A DNA stretch of 64,000 nucleotides from Megachile rotundata (taxonomy: Eukaryota; Arthropoda; Insecta; Hymenoptera; Megachilidae): assembly GCF_050947335.1 (NCBI RefSeq), contig NC_134988.1:7068001-7132000 (forward strand), written 5' to 3'. Each line of letters begins with the position of its first letter. Positions within the stretch are counted from its first letter, which is position 1. Of the stretch, positions 23,095 to 35,639 are shown one piece after another. Made by a program: the position numbers and the translations under genes. The notes under the pieces are model-generated. The model had not been told where the DNA came from. It searched no databases and worked only from the letters and a program-made list of their open reading frames with translations.

Positions 23095-24335
23095 CTTTTA
23101 AATAAATTGATGACACATCATGTGCGTCATGCACTTGCCATTGAAATGTCTTAATGACGCAACAGATATGTCATGGACTTGCAGTTGAAATATCTTAATG
23201 ACGCACCAGGTGTGTCATGCACATCCAATTGAAATATATGTTAATGACGCATCAGGTGTGTCATAAACTTCCCATTAAATTAACTTATTGACGCATCAGG
23301 TGTGTCATGGACTTTCGATTGAAACAACATAATGACGCACCAGGTATGTCATACACTTCTTATAGAAATGACATAGTGGCACATCATGTGTGTTTCATAC
23401 ATTTTCCATTGAAATAACCTAACGACGCACCTGGTGTGTCATGCACTTGCCATTGAAACAACTTAATGACGCATCAGGTGTGTCATACACTTGCCATTGA
23501 AATAACCTAATGACGCACCCGGTGTGTCATGCACTTGCCATTGAAACAACTTAATGACACACCAGGTGTGTCATGTACTTGTCATTGTAATGACCTAAAG
23601 ACGCACTAGGTGTGTCATGTACTTGTCATTGTAATAACCTAAAGACGCACCAGGTGTGTCATGTACTTGTCATTGTAATAACCTAAACACGCACCAGGTG
23701 TGTCATGCACTTGCCATTGAAATAACCTAATGACGCATCAGGTGTGTCATGTACTTGTCATTGAAATAACCTAATGACGCACCCGGTGTGTCATGCACTT
23801 GCCATTGAAACAACTTAATGACACACCAGGTGTGTCATGTACTTGTCATTGTAATAACCTAAAGACGCACTAGGTGTGTCATGTACTTGTCATTGTAATA
23901 ACCTAAAGACGCACCAGGTGTGTCATGTACTTGTCATTGTAATAACCTAAACACGCACCAGGTGTGTCATGCACTTGCCATTGAAATAACCTAATGACGC
24001 ATCATGTGTGTCATGTACTTGTCATTGAAATAACCTAATGACGCACCCGGTGTGTCATGCACTTGCCATTGAAACAACTTAATGACGCACCAGGTGTGTC
24101 ATGTACTTGTCATTGTAATAACCTAAAGACGCACTAGGTGTGTCATGTACTTGTCATTGTAATAACCTAAAGACGCACCAGATGTGTCATGCACTTGCCA
24201 TTGAAATAACCTAAAGACGCACTAGGTGTGTCATGCACTTGTCATTGTAATAACCTAATGACACACCAGGTGTGTCATGTACCTTCCTAGTCAAATATCT
24301 TAATGACATACCGGGTATGTCATGCACTTGCCATT
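23095..24335. repeat. 44-bp palindromic minisatellite, main locus (about 27 copies, 264-bp higher order)
   Basis: The unit has the near-palindrome 'TGACGCACCAGGTGTGTCA' and the spacer 'tgcacttgccattgaaataacctaa'; unit starts at 23467 and 23511 give a 44-bp period. A variant pattern returns exactly 264 bp later (for example 'acctaaacac' at 23681 and 23945), which is six units. Spacers are the same sequence, not unique, so this is not a CRISPR array. Each unit carries CAGGTG, an E-box. Confidence 0.95.
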
Positions 24336-25965
24336 TGAATAAGATCATGAAAAATTCAGTATACTATGCATACTACTTTTAAATAAATTTATTACGCAAT
24401 ATCTGCTACTAGTATCTACTTATATAATCTGGTGCATGAACTGTGAATTTTCCAAGCTGTTTATTAAACACCCTGTGTGTACTCGTCGGACTAAGAAAGA
24501 TAGGCGTACATATGTACTTAAACAGTATTGGAAGAAGCGACACAGTTTGTTTGTCACTGTCAGCTCGAAAACACAGAAGACGGAAGAAGAAGAGCACAGG
24601 AAGCGAGTGGGCGGACAAGTGGAGTAAATCTACGGCTCGTTTAAGATGGAAACATTCTTGAGACAAGTAAATTCATTGTTCGTCGAAAAACGTTTCCGGA
24701 AACGAAAGGGGCGTGAAAGATACTGGCGTAATTATCAACTTGCCGGTATCGATTCCTCTTTTCTTTATTCTCATTTTGTAATCAAATCAATTTATAATCG
24801 TCACATATTATCAAAATTATAATTGCCTAAAGTAAAATCACTTACAGTGATTAATGTAAAAGTACTTTCAATGTTTTTATGTTTTATTTGTTCTTTTTTA
24901 ATTGTGCAATTTTTAACAGAGTCACATCGATTAACGATCACGTGGTGCAACATAAATTTGCTATTTTATATAAATAATGATATTACAGATTTAAATAGAG
25001 TTAAGAATCATACATCCTGAAAATAGATAACGTATATTGTATAATCAGTTGAGGAATGCATTCACAATACATGCAAAATTTCGCGTAATATAGTGGATGT
25101 TACAGAAATTAGCTTAACAAGAACGCCATTAATATTAACGCGCGAAATTCAAATTCGCTAAATTGAATCTCTCTCGTAGCCCGTTTAAACACATCTCTGG
25201 TGATATCATTTATAACAATTTTTCGTTAAGATTTGCTACAAAATCACGACGATTAATTGTGAATAGCTTCATTCTCATTTTTCAACAGAGAAACATAGAA
25301 ATAAGTGGAATTATTGATACGGATGATTCTGTTAGCGCAATCATCATGGCCGATTGTTCCCCGTGACAGAAAGTCGTATTGATCGCGTTCCTTTGAATCC
25401 TCGAATTCTGCCAACCGTACCGATTAAAACTCATCAGTGCTCTCGAATGTTCCATTCATCTAGTTCTATTTCCGTTGTTACCTGTTACGCAACGGAACTC
25501 GACGGTTTTCAACGAAAATATGGGAAAAGGGGCTTCAATCAATTTTTATTCAAACAATTGAACCGAAGTTCTCCGAATTTATCTTCGTCCACATCGAGAT
25601 AAATCCTGTTACCGGAAACTTTGTCCAAACTTTCGCCAACTTGACTCGACTTCTGGTGTTGCTTTTACTCTTTGAGACAAGAGACGTTTTATAAATAAAC
25701 CACTCTCATATTATATTTATAATAATTCTTTTATGAGCACTAATGTTCAAAATTATTAAATTTCAAATTGAAGACTTGGAAAAAAATAAAATTTGCATTT
25801 TAAATTCAATTATAATAATTCTTATAAGTTCGATTAGTAACAGTTAAATTGTTATGATTTTTGTTATGTAATATTGTTATTAATTTTCTTTTAAATTAAC
25901 CAAATTTTTAATTCAATTTTTACTTGCAATTTTTTTTTTTATAATTGAGAATTAAACTTAAAATT
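24336..25965. other. Unique intergenic sequence
   Basis: Low-complexity-free, AT-rich sequence with several short open frames (24410-24670, 24820-25020, 25160-25600). None has recognisable homology or a convincing splice context. No gene supported. Confidence 0.35.
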
Positions 25966-25967
25966 CA

Positions 25968-26370
25968 AAATTAAGTTAGAAGTTTTTTATTTAAATTTTA
26001 AGATTGAACTTAAAATTCAAAATTGAGTTAGAAGTTTTTTATTTAAAATTAAAGATTAAACTTAAAATTCAAAATTGAGTTAGAAGTTTCTTATTTAAAA
26101 TCGAAGATTAAACTTAAAATTCAAAATTGAGTTAGAAGTTTTTTATTTAAAATTGAAGATTAAACTTAAAATTCAAAATTGAGTTAGAATTTTTTTATTT
26201 AAAATTGAAGATTAAACTTAAAATTCAAAATTGAGTTAGAAGTTTTTTATTTAAAATTTAAGATTAAACTTAAAATTCAAAATTGAGTTAGAAATTTTTT
26301 ATTTAAAATTGAAAATTAACCTTAAAATTCAAAATTGAGTTAGAAATTTTTTATTTAAATTTAAAAATTT
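25968..26370. repeat. 52-bp AT-rich tandem repeat (about 8 copies)
   Basis: The landmark 'gagttagaa' occurs at 26025, 26077, 26129, 26181, 26233, 26285 and 26337, an exact 52-bp spacing. Each unit holds one T-tract and A/T runs. Very recent-looking, with few substitutions. Confidence 0.93.
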
Positions 26371-28050
26371 GAAACTTCAAATCATATTGTGATCATGTTT
26401 AAATTATAATATATAATTTCAAATCATAATTAATCTATAATATCATACATAGAGGATTATAATATAAAATTGAGCTATAATATCAAATAAAATTGCAATA
26501 TGAAATTGAACTGAAACATCAAATTGATAAAATCGATTTTTGCTCCTTGAATAAATAAATTTGAAAAAATATGTAATATTTGTAGCTGCTGCTTATACAA
26601 TATGTTTTGGAGTGATTTTTATCGAACACTTATATTGTTCATATTATTATAAACGCCATTAAACGATTTTATAAATCATTATACTCGATAGCAACGGAAT
26701 GATGGGATATCTGTCCAGGGAACAATAACGACACAATGTGTCATTCGATATGCATCTGGATATTGTATAGCACAGTGATTTATATTCGAGTGGCTGAAAG
26801 AAATTTATTTTGAACGCCTATTTACGGTCCAAATTGTGAGTACCGTTTATTTATGTAGCAAGCAAACTCGAATTTGATGTGACATTTAAAGTTGCTTTAA
26901 CTTTTACGATTTTGAACATTGCAGTAATCTAGTATTTTTGGTGACAAATTGACGGGGCGAAAATAAAGCCTTTAGGACCCCAAATTCTAAAAAATTTCTA
27001 GTGACTATATTTATAATTCAAAATATGTTCAGTAATATAAAATCGTATTTTTCGAATAAAAGCTTTGAAATTTAAATACCTATTAAAAAATTTTTAAATT
27101 CAAAAATTTTGTTAAGGTTGAGGTGGAATGCAAAAGACGTGATGAGAACGATCCGAACAGTAGCGTAGACTTTATTAGAATAGTTATAAAAAGTGAATAA
27201 CGCAACTTCCTCCTCGGTATTACGCGAAGTCAGTTGCCACAAGCATGCAACTGCATATAAACAAAAGAGATAGAGGCTTGCCAATATTCAATATAGACTA
27301 ACAAATTTCGTAAATTGAAAAATTTATGACTGAAATTTATCAACTCTGGACTTCAAAAATTTCGAATTTTGGAAATTCAGAAATTTTCAAAATTAACATA
27401 AATCGAAAAGTTTTCTGTAGTATTTTTTCCCTTGATGCTTGGTCCTGGTAATTGAAATGAAATATGAAAGCAATGAAGTCTATAAAGTATCCATTTTTTT
27501 TCTGATTGAGAGAAATCGTTTTTCGTTTGGTCAGAATTAATTAAAACATATACTGTATGGTGCCAATTACAGTTGATTGCATCTGTAGCGGAATAATTGC
27601 GGAATATTTAGAAAATGGGACATGGTCAACATTTCGAGGTACATTGCATCCGAGAAACACATTTTCATTAAACATGATACAATTATCGAATTAAAAACAT
27701 TTTAAATACAATAAACACGGTAATAAAACTTCCGTAGTAATTTTGTATTAAAAATATTAATAAAGCGCTAAGTACCATACGTATCATGTTGTAATTATTT
27801 TATATTATGAAATCTTTTAATATTTCATATCAAATTTTATTTCGTATCATGTATGTAAAAAGTCTGACAAGATTTGATGACAGAAAAGTGATATAATATG
27901 CCATGTATGGAATATCAATTTACAGAGCTAATAAAAATCTCCACATAAATGCTTCATCGATATTTTCAATACAAACTATCGTATTTTCAATTGTATCGAC
28001 CAATTCTTGCACCAAAATAGATTTCGTCTCTCAAAATTTTATGACGCACA
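26371..28050. other. AT-rich intergenic sequence
   Basis: AT-rich unique sequence, partly built of 'aaattttaaaattgaaa' words (26380-26530 and 27300-27420). No gene recognised. Confidence 0.35.
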
Positions 28051-28975
28051 CAGTATGTCGGAAAGGTAACGAAACTTTTTAAACTTACGGAAAACTAACG
28101 TTATCTATCAAACATGTTATCTGAAAACAGCATACTTCCCCTACAAAACACAAAAATCATTATTGAAATCGAGCAACGAATTGTAAACTCATAACGTTTA
28201 ATGCGACAGAACCTTTCGTCACTCTGTCACAAAATCACGGCCAAGCGCAACAAATAGCTCGCGTTGAATATTGCGAGGATTTTATCAAAACAGGCAGACG
28301 AAACTCTACATTCCTGGAATCGATTGTAACTAGTGACGAGACTTGGTGCTTCATGTGAACCTCAAACAAAGCGCCAAAGTGCTACGTGGAAATCTCCAAT
28401 CTCTCCAAAATAAAAAAAATTGCGATTCCAGAAGTCCCGAGAGAAAACAATGTTAATTTGCTTTTACGATTCTAAAGGAATTATACTTCGAGAATTCGTT
28501 CCACAGGAACAAAATGTTAATGGCGAATATTATCTGGGTGTTATGGAACATTTGTGGAAGATCGTTCGTGTGAGGCCCGAATATCGAGCGTCGGGAAGTT
28601 GGTTTCTGTTGCACGATAACGCACCATGTCACAGAACTGTCGCTGTTCGTGAATTTTTGGCGAAGAAATAAGTATGTGTGCTCCAACGTCCTTCAAATTC
28701 ACCTGACTTATCTCCATGTGATTACTTCCTTTTTCCAAAACTGAAATTAGCTTTAAAAGAAACGTTTTATGACACTGTTACACAAGTCCAAGCAGCTGTG
28801 ACAAGGGTATTTGAAGCGATTCCGCAAAACGACGTAAAAAAATCTATTGTGTGAGCATGCCCAACGGTGTATTGATGCGGAAGGGATGTATTTTGAATAA
28901 AAAAAAATTTTGACAAAATAACTAATTCTTTTCTTTCTATTTAAAAAGTTCCGTTATTTTATGCAAAATATTGTG
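28051..28975 (+). mobile_element. Internally deleted mariner element, copy 1
   Basis: Ends resemble each other in inverse orientation (left 'gtatgtcggaaaggtaacga', right 'aagttccgttattttatgca'), as in the second copy at 38107-39040. The element is about 0.93 kb, against about 1.3 kb for intact mariners, and lacks the N-terminal part of the transposase. The same junction is present in copy 2, so the deletion predates both insertions. Confidence 0.85.
28200..28905 (+). pseudogene. mariner transposase remnant (D,D34D type), copy 1
   Basis: Homology starts at the middle of the transposase with 'RVEYCEDFIKTGRR' and the first catalytic Asp in 'TSDETW' near 28336. An uninterrupted frame at 28420-28671 contains 'KTMLICFYDSKGI', 'NGEYYLGVM' and the second Asp in 'LLHDNAPCHRT'. 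After a TAA stop comes 'SPDLSPCDYFLFPKLK'. The distance from the second to the third Asp is 34 residues, the classic mariner spacing. The N-terminal DNA-binding domain is missing and there are stops and a frameshift, so it is not functional. Confidence 0.9.
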
Positions 28976-31520
28976 TAAAGGTATCGCAAAACGTCCCTCA
29001 CGATACATCAATTAAGAGTTTAAACCTCAAGGAAAACGCCTGTAATATCGTTTTACAACTAATTATAATATCAAACGTCTAGTCGCTCGTTAAAGCATAG
29101 TATCGGCCAATTCACATCTCAGCGGTGCATTAGTGAACATTGCGGCGACAGGCAGCCATTTTGTATTAAGTACGCCGGATCATTTACATAGTTCATCAAA
29201 CTTTAAGGTTTAAATTGATACCTCAGTATTCGAGCATACAAGATCGTGTCGGAAGTGGATCCAAATTAACTTGATCGATTTAATCATAACCCCCTGTTTC
29301 CTTGTGTTTCGCTGATTAAACATTGCAATAAAGATTAAATCACAATTCAGAGGCAACGCGACTTCACAGGCAGTCCCGTTTACCTTGCGGATGCGATGGC
29401 AAACTCAGACTGTGGTTTCTGCCAATACCTCGCAAATACTCGAGCAAATATACACTTTTTATTCAACGTGTAAACCGTTGCGACGATTCCCTTGGCTTTC
29501 GGTTAGTTGATACTGCACGGACCAAAGGAAAATCCGCCCAACGTTCGAACACTGTCGCTTCCACATATATTTATTCAGTCTTTTCACAAATTCCCCTAGA
29601 TGTGCTTACCGGGCGATCCCCTTTCGACCGTTTCTCGTTATGACTGTCTTTTCGATGTTTATTAAGCCGATTGTATAGAACGTTGAATTCGCTTCAAAGA
29701 TAATAATTTCACCGATAAACTTATATTCGTTAGAACCGATATGAAACGATGAGTAGCGTCAAAGAGCGTTTGAACGGGGATAATTTATAGGTTAGGTTCG
29801 ACAAGTACATTGAACTAAATTAGTGGGTAGTTATTTATTGAAAAAAATTCACGATAGAAACAATGTTGAAGTGGAAGATGTAAAGCACTGTGATTCTAGG
29901 GAAATTCGATCTAGATGTAGAAAAATGGCGACGAAAATACAGAAAGTGGCTCAAAATAATTTTGTGTAGAAGAAAAAAAGAAAACTAGAAAATTGACTTT
30001 CCCTAGGAACATATTGTTGAACATCTTGTCACAGAAAATGGCGGCGTAAAGAATCCTAGAAAATTATGAAGACCGTGTTCGATCTTCTACATCACTGAAA
30101 TATCTAGGGAATATATTACTGAGTAGTGAATTTATTAAGAATGTACTGAATGCACCGCAGCTCGAATGGGAAGAAGAAATTTGTGTTTCACTGAGCTACA
30201 ATCGAATGCCAAAATTAAAACTCATCAATTCGTGAAGTGGCCCGGCAAATTCGATTGATAGAGATTTAATTAAAACGCATTCATTCGATGTTTACCGTAG
30301 TTGAACCGCATGGAACGTTCCAGTGCCATCACGAATGTACATAGGTACATGCCTTTATAACGTATCTATTCGAGTGTGACGATATGCATACCGATATTTC
30401 CATCTATTACCGATGGAAGTCGAAATATTTTGCGACCATGTATCGTACGTGGTATCGAGCATGGTGGTTTGTCGCCATTTTCCCTAGGGACACTCAGAAA
30501 AAGACAGAACACGGCAGATTTCTCTAGGGAATACAACAGTGCAGAAAGACTACACAACTCGTATGCAAATGTTTATTATGTCGGTGTTTTCCCTAGGAAA
30601 TACTCCTCTAGGGAATATAGTGGAAGTGAAAAGGGCTTTGTTGTAATGATACAAAATTACTATCGATTGTTTCTAGTTTAAATGTAAATGGATTTTGTTT
30701 TTAAATGTAACTATTTTCTCTGGGAAACTTTAAAAAGTCTAGTGTTTTCTAGTTTAGAGAAAATGGCCGAATTATGGGTTGTTTGTATTTCAAGACATAA
30801 CTCGAAGATACAATACTTTCATTTATTTCTAAAATATATTTACTTTTTTCGTATAGAATTAATAAGAAAAATAAGCTGAATAAAAATGATGTTTGCTATT
30901 TTGTTATTTAAAATAAAATTGTTCATTTTTAAAAGTGTGGAAGAAGGCTACTTTTAAAATAACCTAACAAGTAAAATGCATATTTTAAGATTAAAGTCTG
31001 AAAAATATGCTGAAAATTCTGGTAAAATAAAGTATAATACTGATGTTTAATTTACAGTGGTCAGAAATGTACATGTCTTTTGTAATATTTGTACAAACGT
31101 ATGCCTGGGTAACCTAGGAACATTTAGTCCAAAGCTCTTTTCCTTGCAATGTTTCCTTTTATTTTGCTGAATATAGTTTAGAGTTCTGTATACCAAAGCT
31201 ATAGAGTATATTAGAGCAGTTAAATATACAAAGTTGGTCAAAATACTAGATAATCCGTGGAACCAGGTATGTAGCCCCCATTTAGTTCGTTGGGGGTCGC
31301 TTGAAGCAATGGCGGCTATTACTACGCGATGGGATTCATAAAATCACAAAACAGACTTTGCTAGCAATAGAGTCTTAGCAAATTACCTGCTAGGTCAAAG
31401 GAAAATTCTTAAAAAGTAAAATACACATTATTCCTTTTGAATCTTTTAAAATTATGAAATAAGTAAAATTGTACAAAATAGTGCTGTCTTCTTCTCTCGA
31501 CATACTTTCTTTCTAAATAA
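28976..31520. other. Unique intergenic sequence with scattered CCCTAGGGA words
   Basis: Unique sequence. Between 29880 and 30630 the word 'ccctagg' or 'ctagggaa' recurs at least eight times, often beside 'aaaatggcggc'. A 101-codon frame at 30376-30681 spans these words and has no recognisable product. No gene is supported. Confidence 0.4.
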
Positions 31521-31524
31521 TAGT

Positions 31525-32100
31525 TTCATACCATTCTCAATAGAGGACTATTTAGACCACTTCCTCTATCTACAGTAAAAAATGAAAATTTCATAAAGGT
31601 AAAATTTTATGAAATAAAAAATTATTGCCATTAGGAGACTAGTTCGAGTTCTGACAACAAAACAAAAATTTCATGAAGATAGAATCTGTTGAATATAAAA
31701 AAAAATTCCACTAGAAGATTATTTAGACTTCCTCCACCAACAACAAAATATAAAAATTGCATAAAACTTAAATTTGATGAAATAAAAAGTTATTCCCATT
31801 AGAAGATTATTTAGACCACTTACTCTACTAACAATAAAATATAAAAATTTCATAAAGGTAAAATCTATTAAAAATAAAACAAATTCCCACTAGAAAATTA
31901 TTTAAACTTCCTCCACAAGCAATAAAAAATGAAAATTTCATGAAGGTAAAATCTGATAAATTAACCAAAAATTTTCTCTAGAAGACTGTTTAAACTTCCT
32001 CCACCAAAAAGTGCAAAAATTACATAAATAAATAATATTTCATCAAAAAACTATCTGGACTTCCTCTACAAACACTGAAATCAGAACGTAAAGGTAAAAT
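31525..32100. repeat. About 115-bp diverged tandem repeat (about 5 copies)
   Basis: The block 'agaagattatttagac' followed by 'cttcctccac' and 'aaaatttcataaaggtaaaa' returns every 110-120 bp. Substitutions and indels separate the copies, so it is an old array. Confidence 0.8.
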
Positions 32101-32640
32101 CTACCGAAAAGTGGTAAAATACCCAGCTGCATGGAATACTAAAACGTTAATCAATTATTTAATAGCTCGTACAGTTGTTAATATAGCTTTGAAAGTGTAT
32201 GGCTACACGTAAAGTTATAAACCGTCAAAGCTGAAGAGGGATTAGTGCGATGGCGCCCAACAGTCTTAGGATGTAACCGTGGTTCGTAGTACTGGAAGGC
32301 CAATCCTAAGTACGAGACCGAACTTGGCTAGGGGTTTGTCCTGGGAAATATGTGATCCTTGTCGGGTTCACATGCTGGAACAGGACAGAATTGTGCGGTG
32401 AGGTCATCGCCAGGAACACCACTGCCTTGTTCAAACTCAAACTATGGTCCCTCTAAATCGCCTGCACGCTCAACGCTGTACTTTGCTTCCCTCCTCTCAC
32501 TTTTACTGCTTCTAGCACTCCGGTTCTCCATTTTTTCTAATTTCTGGGCCTGCGTACTCCATGTTGTATTCCTCGTAACTTACGGTCGGCAAAATCGGGT
32601 TAGGTTAGGTGCTACGGGTTTGTAATATACCTGGTAGCTG
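32101..32640. other. Unique intergenic sequence
   Basis: Holds a GC-richer segment (32220-32560). An 88-codon frame at 32359-32625 has a hydrophobic middle but no recognisable family or supported gene structure. The composition at 32230-32350 prompted a search for 5S rRNA or tRNA signatures; none was found. Confidence 0.35.
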
Positions 32641-33640
32641 TTTTTCCTAACCTCTTTTATATCGAACTGAACGGTAGATTACGTTAGATTAGGTTACGGT
32701 AATTTATATTTCACTTAAGTCAACTCATTTTCACTTTCTACATTTTATTACTGTGAATGTATTACCTTCATCTTAAGTTAGGTTTGTTCAGTTTAACCTA
32801 ATTAACATAGTGTTGTATCTAGTTTAAGTTACTTGGCTTAAGTTAGGTTATGTCTGGTTTAAATTACATCTAGTTTATATGAGTTAAGTCACATAGTGTT
32901 ATATCTAGTTAAAATTTTCAGCTTATGTTGGATTATTTGGTTTAAATTAATGAACTCGTGTTATATGTTTAATTTAATTTAGTTGAGTCAAGTTAGGTTA
33001 TGTCTACTTTGAATCAGTTAAATCATATTAAGTTAAATATAGTTTAAACTTGTAAGTCATGTAGCGTTTTATCTAGTGTAAACTACTTATTTTATGATGG
33101 GTTACGTCTAGTTTAAATTACCGAAGTCATGTTAGGTTATGTTTAGCTTAAGTTAGTTGAGTTATATAGGTTTATATCTCATTTGAATCAGTTAGGTCAT
33201 GTTAGTTTATGTCTAGTTTAAGTTAGTTAAATCATATAGAGTTACATTAAATTTTAACTAGTTAGATCATGTTAGGTTATGTCTAGTTTATATTAACGAG
33301 ATCATGTTGACTATGTAGTTTAAATTATATTATTCTGGGTTATGTTCAATTTAAATTAGTCACATTATGTTAGTATAAGTATCGTTTAAGTTAGTTAAAT
33401 CATGTTGGGTTATGTTTAATTTAAATTAGTCATGCTAGGTTATATTTTGTTTAAATGAGATCATGTTAGATCATGTCTAGTATTAATTATATCACATTGA
33501 TCGTGTCAAGTTTAAATTAATTAAATCATCCAAGGTTATGTCCAATTTAAATGAGGTTATGTCATGTTAGATTACATCATGTTAGGTTAGGTAACCAGTT
33601 AGGTTATATTTAATTTTAATCAGTTTTGTTTCATGTGAGC
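32640..33640. repeat. Degenerate TTAGGTTATG/TAGTTTAAATTA repeat
   Basis: Words 'gttaggttatgtctagttta' and 'aattagttaaatcatgtt' recur about every 40-45 bp with heavy divergence. The + strand carries TTAGG. Non-coding. Confidence 0.75.
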
Positions 33641-34375
33641 TATTTATATCGAATCAGATCTAGTTTCTATTATTGATACATCGATTTAAATTCACTTTCG
33701 GACTTCTCTACTTAGGTTAGAAAATAGTCGTGTTTTCCCGCAGGGCAATTATATCCTCATTCTACGGGCAAAATGACCCCCGGTAACTTTCCGTTTGGCA
33801 CGCAATTTGTTTAACTTTTTCCGTAACCGGTGTTTTACACACGCTCTAACCTTTTCCGCGAAACCTAACCAGCGACTACTACCACTTTTTCCACTTCTTA
33901 GACGAAAATTACAGTTTCCACGGAGTTTCGTCGTTAAGTACAGCCTGCACATCCGCGTTATAATGCTGGGTCGTCGGTGTCCCTATGCGAAAGGCTACGG
34001 TAATACGTTTTCCATTACTACTGGGCCGAGCCTCGTGAAATGCTCGATTTAATTCTGACCCGTACAAGTGGAACGAACAGAACAAAGGAATCAATTAATC
34101 TTTTAATCCGACGCTTCAATTATTGCCGGCGTCACTTTAATGGTATTCGGAATTTTTCTTCCTACCTACGTTTCTTTCCCTTATTGGATCTAATTAACCC
34201 CTAAAAGAGCAACGCAATCTCAATCGCGACGTAGACTTGCTACGGTGTCTCGACTGAAGTTAGGTCGACACTATTCAATAAAAGATTTTAGAGGTAACCA
34301 TAACCTCAATTTTGTAAATAAACTCAAATTACAAAGAAATAATCTGAAATTATATTTCACGCGGCTGTCTTAATT
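33641..34375. other. Unique GC-richer island
   Basis: About 0.7 kb of unique sequence between two repeat arrays. Open frames overlap on opposite strands without recognisable homology. It could be a conserved regulatory element; no function is assigned. Confidence 0.35.
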
Positions 34376-34379
34376 TACG

Positions 34380-35335
34380 TAGTAACCTAACCTAATTGTA
34401 CTTAACCTTGACTTAATTCAACCTAACCTAATTGTACTTAATCTTCACTTAATTCAAACTAATCTAATTGTACTTAATCTTCACTTAATACACTCCAACC
34501 TGATTGTACTTAATCTTGACTTAAATCAACCTAACCCAATTGTATTTAATCTTGACTTAATTCAACCTAAACTAATTGTATTTATTCTTGACTTAATTGA
34601 ACATAACCTAACTGTACTTAATCTTCACTTAATTCAACCTAACCTAATTGTACTTAATCTTCACTTAATTCAACCTAACCTAATTGTACTTAATCTTCAC
34701 TTAATTCAAACTAATCTAATTATATTTAATCTTGACTTAATTCAATCTAACTTGATTCTACTTAATCTTGACTTAATTCAACCTAACCCAATTGTATTTA
34801 ATCTTGACTTAATTCAACCTAAACTAATTGTATTTATTCTTGACTTAATTGAACATAACCTAACTGTACTTAATCTTCACTTAATTCAACCTAATCTTAT
34901 TACATTTAATCTTGTCTTAATTCAATCTAATCTAATTGCACTTAACCTTGACTTAATTCAACCTAACCTAATTGTACTTAATCTTCACTTAATTCAAACT
35001 AATCTAATTATATTTAATCTTGACTTAATACAATCGAACCTGATTGTACTTAATCTTGACTTAAATCAACCTAACCCAATTGTATTTAATCCTGACTTAA
35101 TTCAACCTAAACTAATTGTATTTATTCTTGACTTAATTGAACATAACCTAACTGTACTTAATCTTCACTTAATTCAACCTAACCTAATTGTACTTAATCT
35201 TCACTTAATTCAACCTAATCTAATTACACTTAATCTTGTCTTAATTCAATCTAATCTAATTGCACTTAACCTTGACTTAATTCAACCTAACCTAACTTCA
35301 CTTAATCAAGTCTTAATGCAACGTAATTTAAATTA
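34380..35335. repeat. 36-bp minisatellite (CTTAATTCAACCTAACCTAA type)
   Basis: Units of 36 bp, 'acttaattcaacctaaccta' plus 'attgtacttaatcttc', repeat about 26 times. Larger blocks are duplicated: the segment near 34510-34640 recurs near 34765-34890 and 35060-35180. Because 36 is a multiple of 3, a 194-codon frame reads the array as a 12-residue repeat; it has no other sign of being a gene. The right flank to 35640 keeps sparse CCTAACCTA words. Confidence 0.93.
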
Positions 35336-35639
35336 AACTATATGTAATACTAACTTAATTTAAATTATACCTCACTTGTCCCAATATAACAAAACTACAA
35401 CTAGCTATGCTCATACTATATCAAACCCAACCTAATCCATACCTAACCTAAAATACGCATACCATATCATGCCGTTAAGACCGACAGTACAAAAATAAGA
35501 GGTCAAAAATTTAAATAATCCCAACCTAATATAACCTAACCTAACTTGATCTACTCTTATCCAGTTTCCTTGAGGAGACGAAAACTTATCCTAACCTAAC
35601 TTGATCTACTCCTTACCCAGTTTCCTTGAAGAGACGAAA

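Noticed and set aside
23095..24335. CRISPR-like regular repeat-spacer appearance
   Set aside because: Spacers are the same sequence in each unit, no cas genes exist, and the context is eukaryotic with introns; it is a minisatellite.
30376..30681. 101-codon frame as a possible gene
   Set aside because: It spans scattered CCCTAGGGA words, shows no homology I recognise and no coding-like third positions.
32230..32350. Possible 5S rRNA or tRNA gene
   Set aside because: The composition looked structured, but no A/B box pair, internal control region or 5S-like core could be matched.
34752..35336. 194-codon + strand frame with a 12-residue repeat
   Set aside because: The 36-bp tandem unit is a multiple of three and happens to lack stops; no start context or unique sequence supports a gene.
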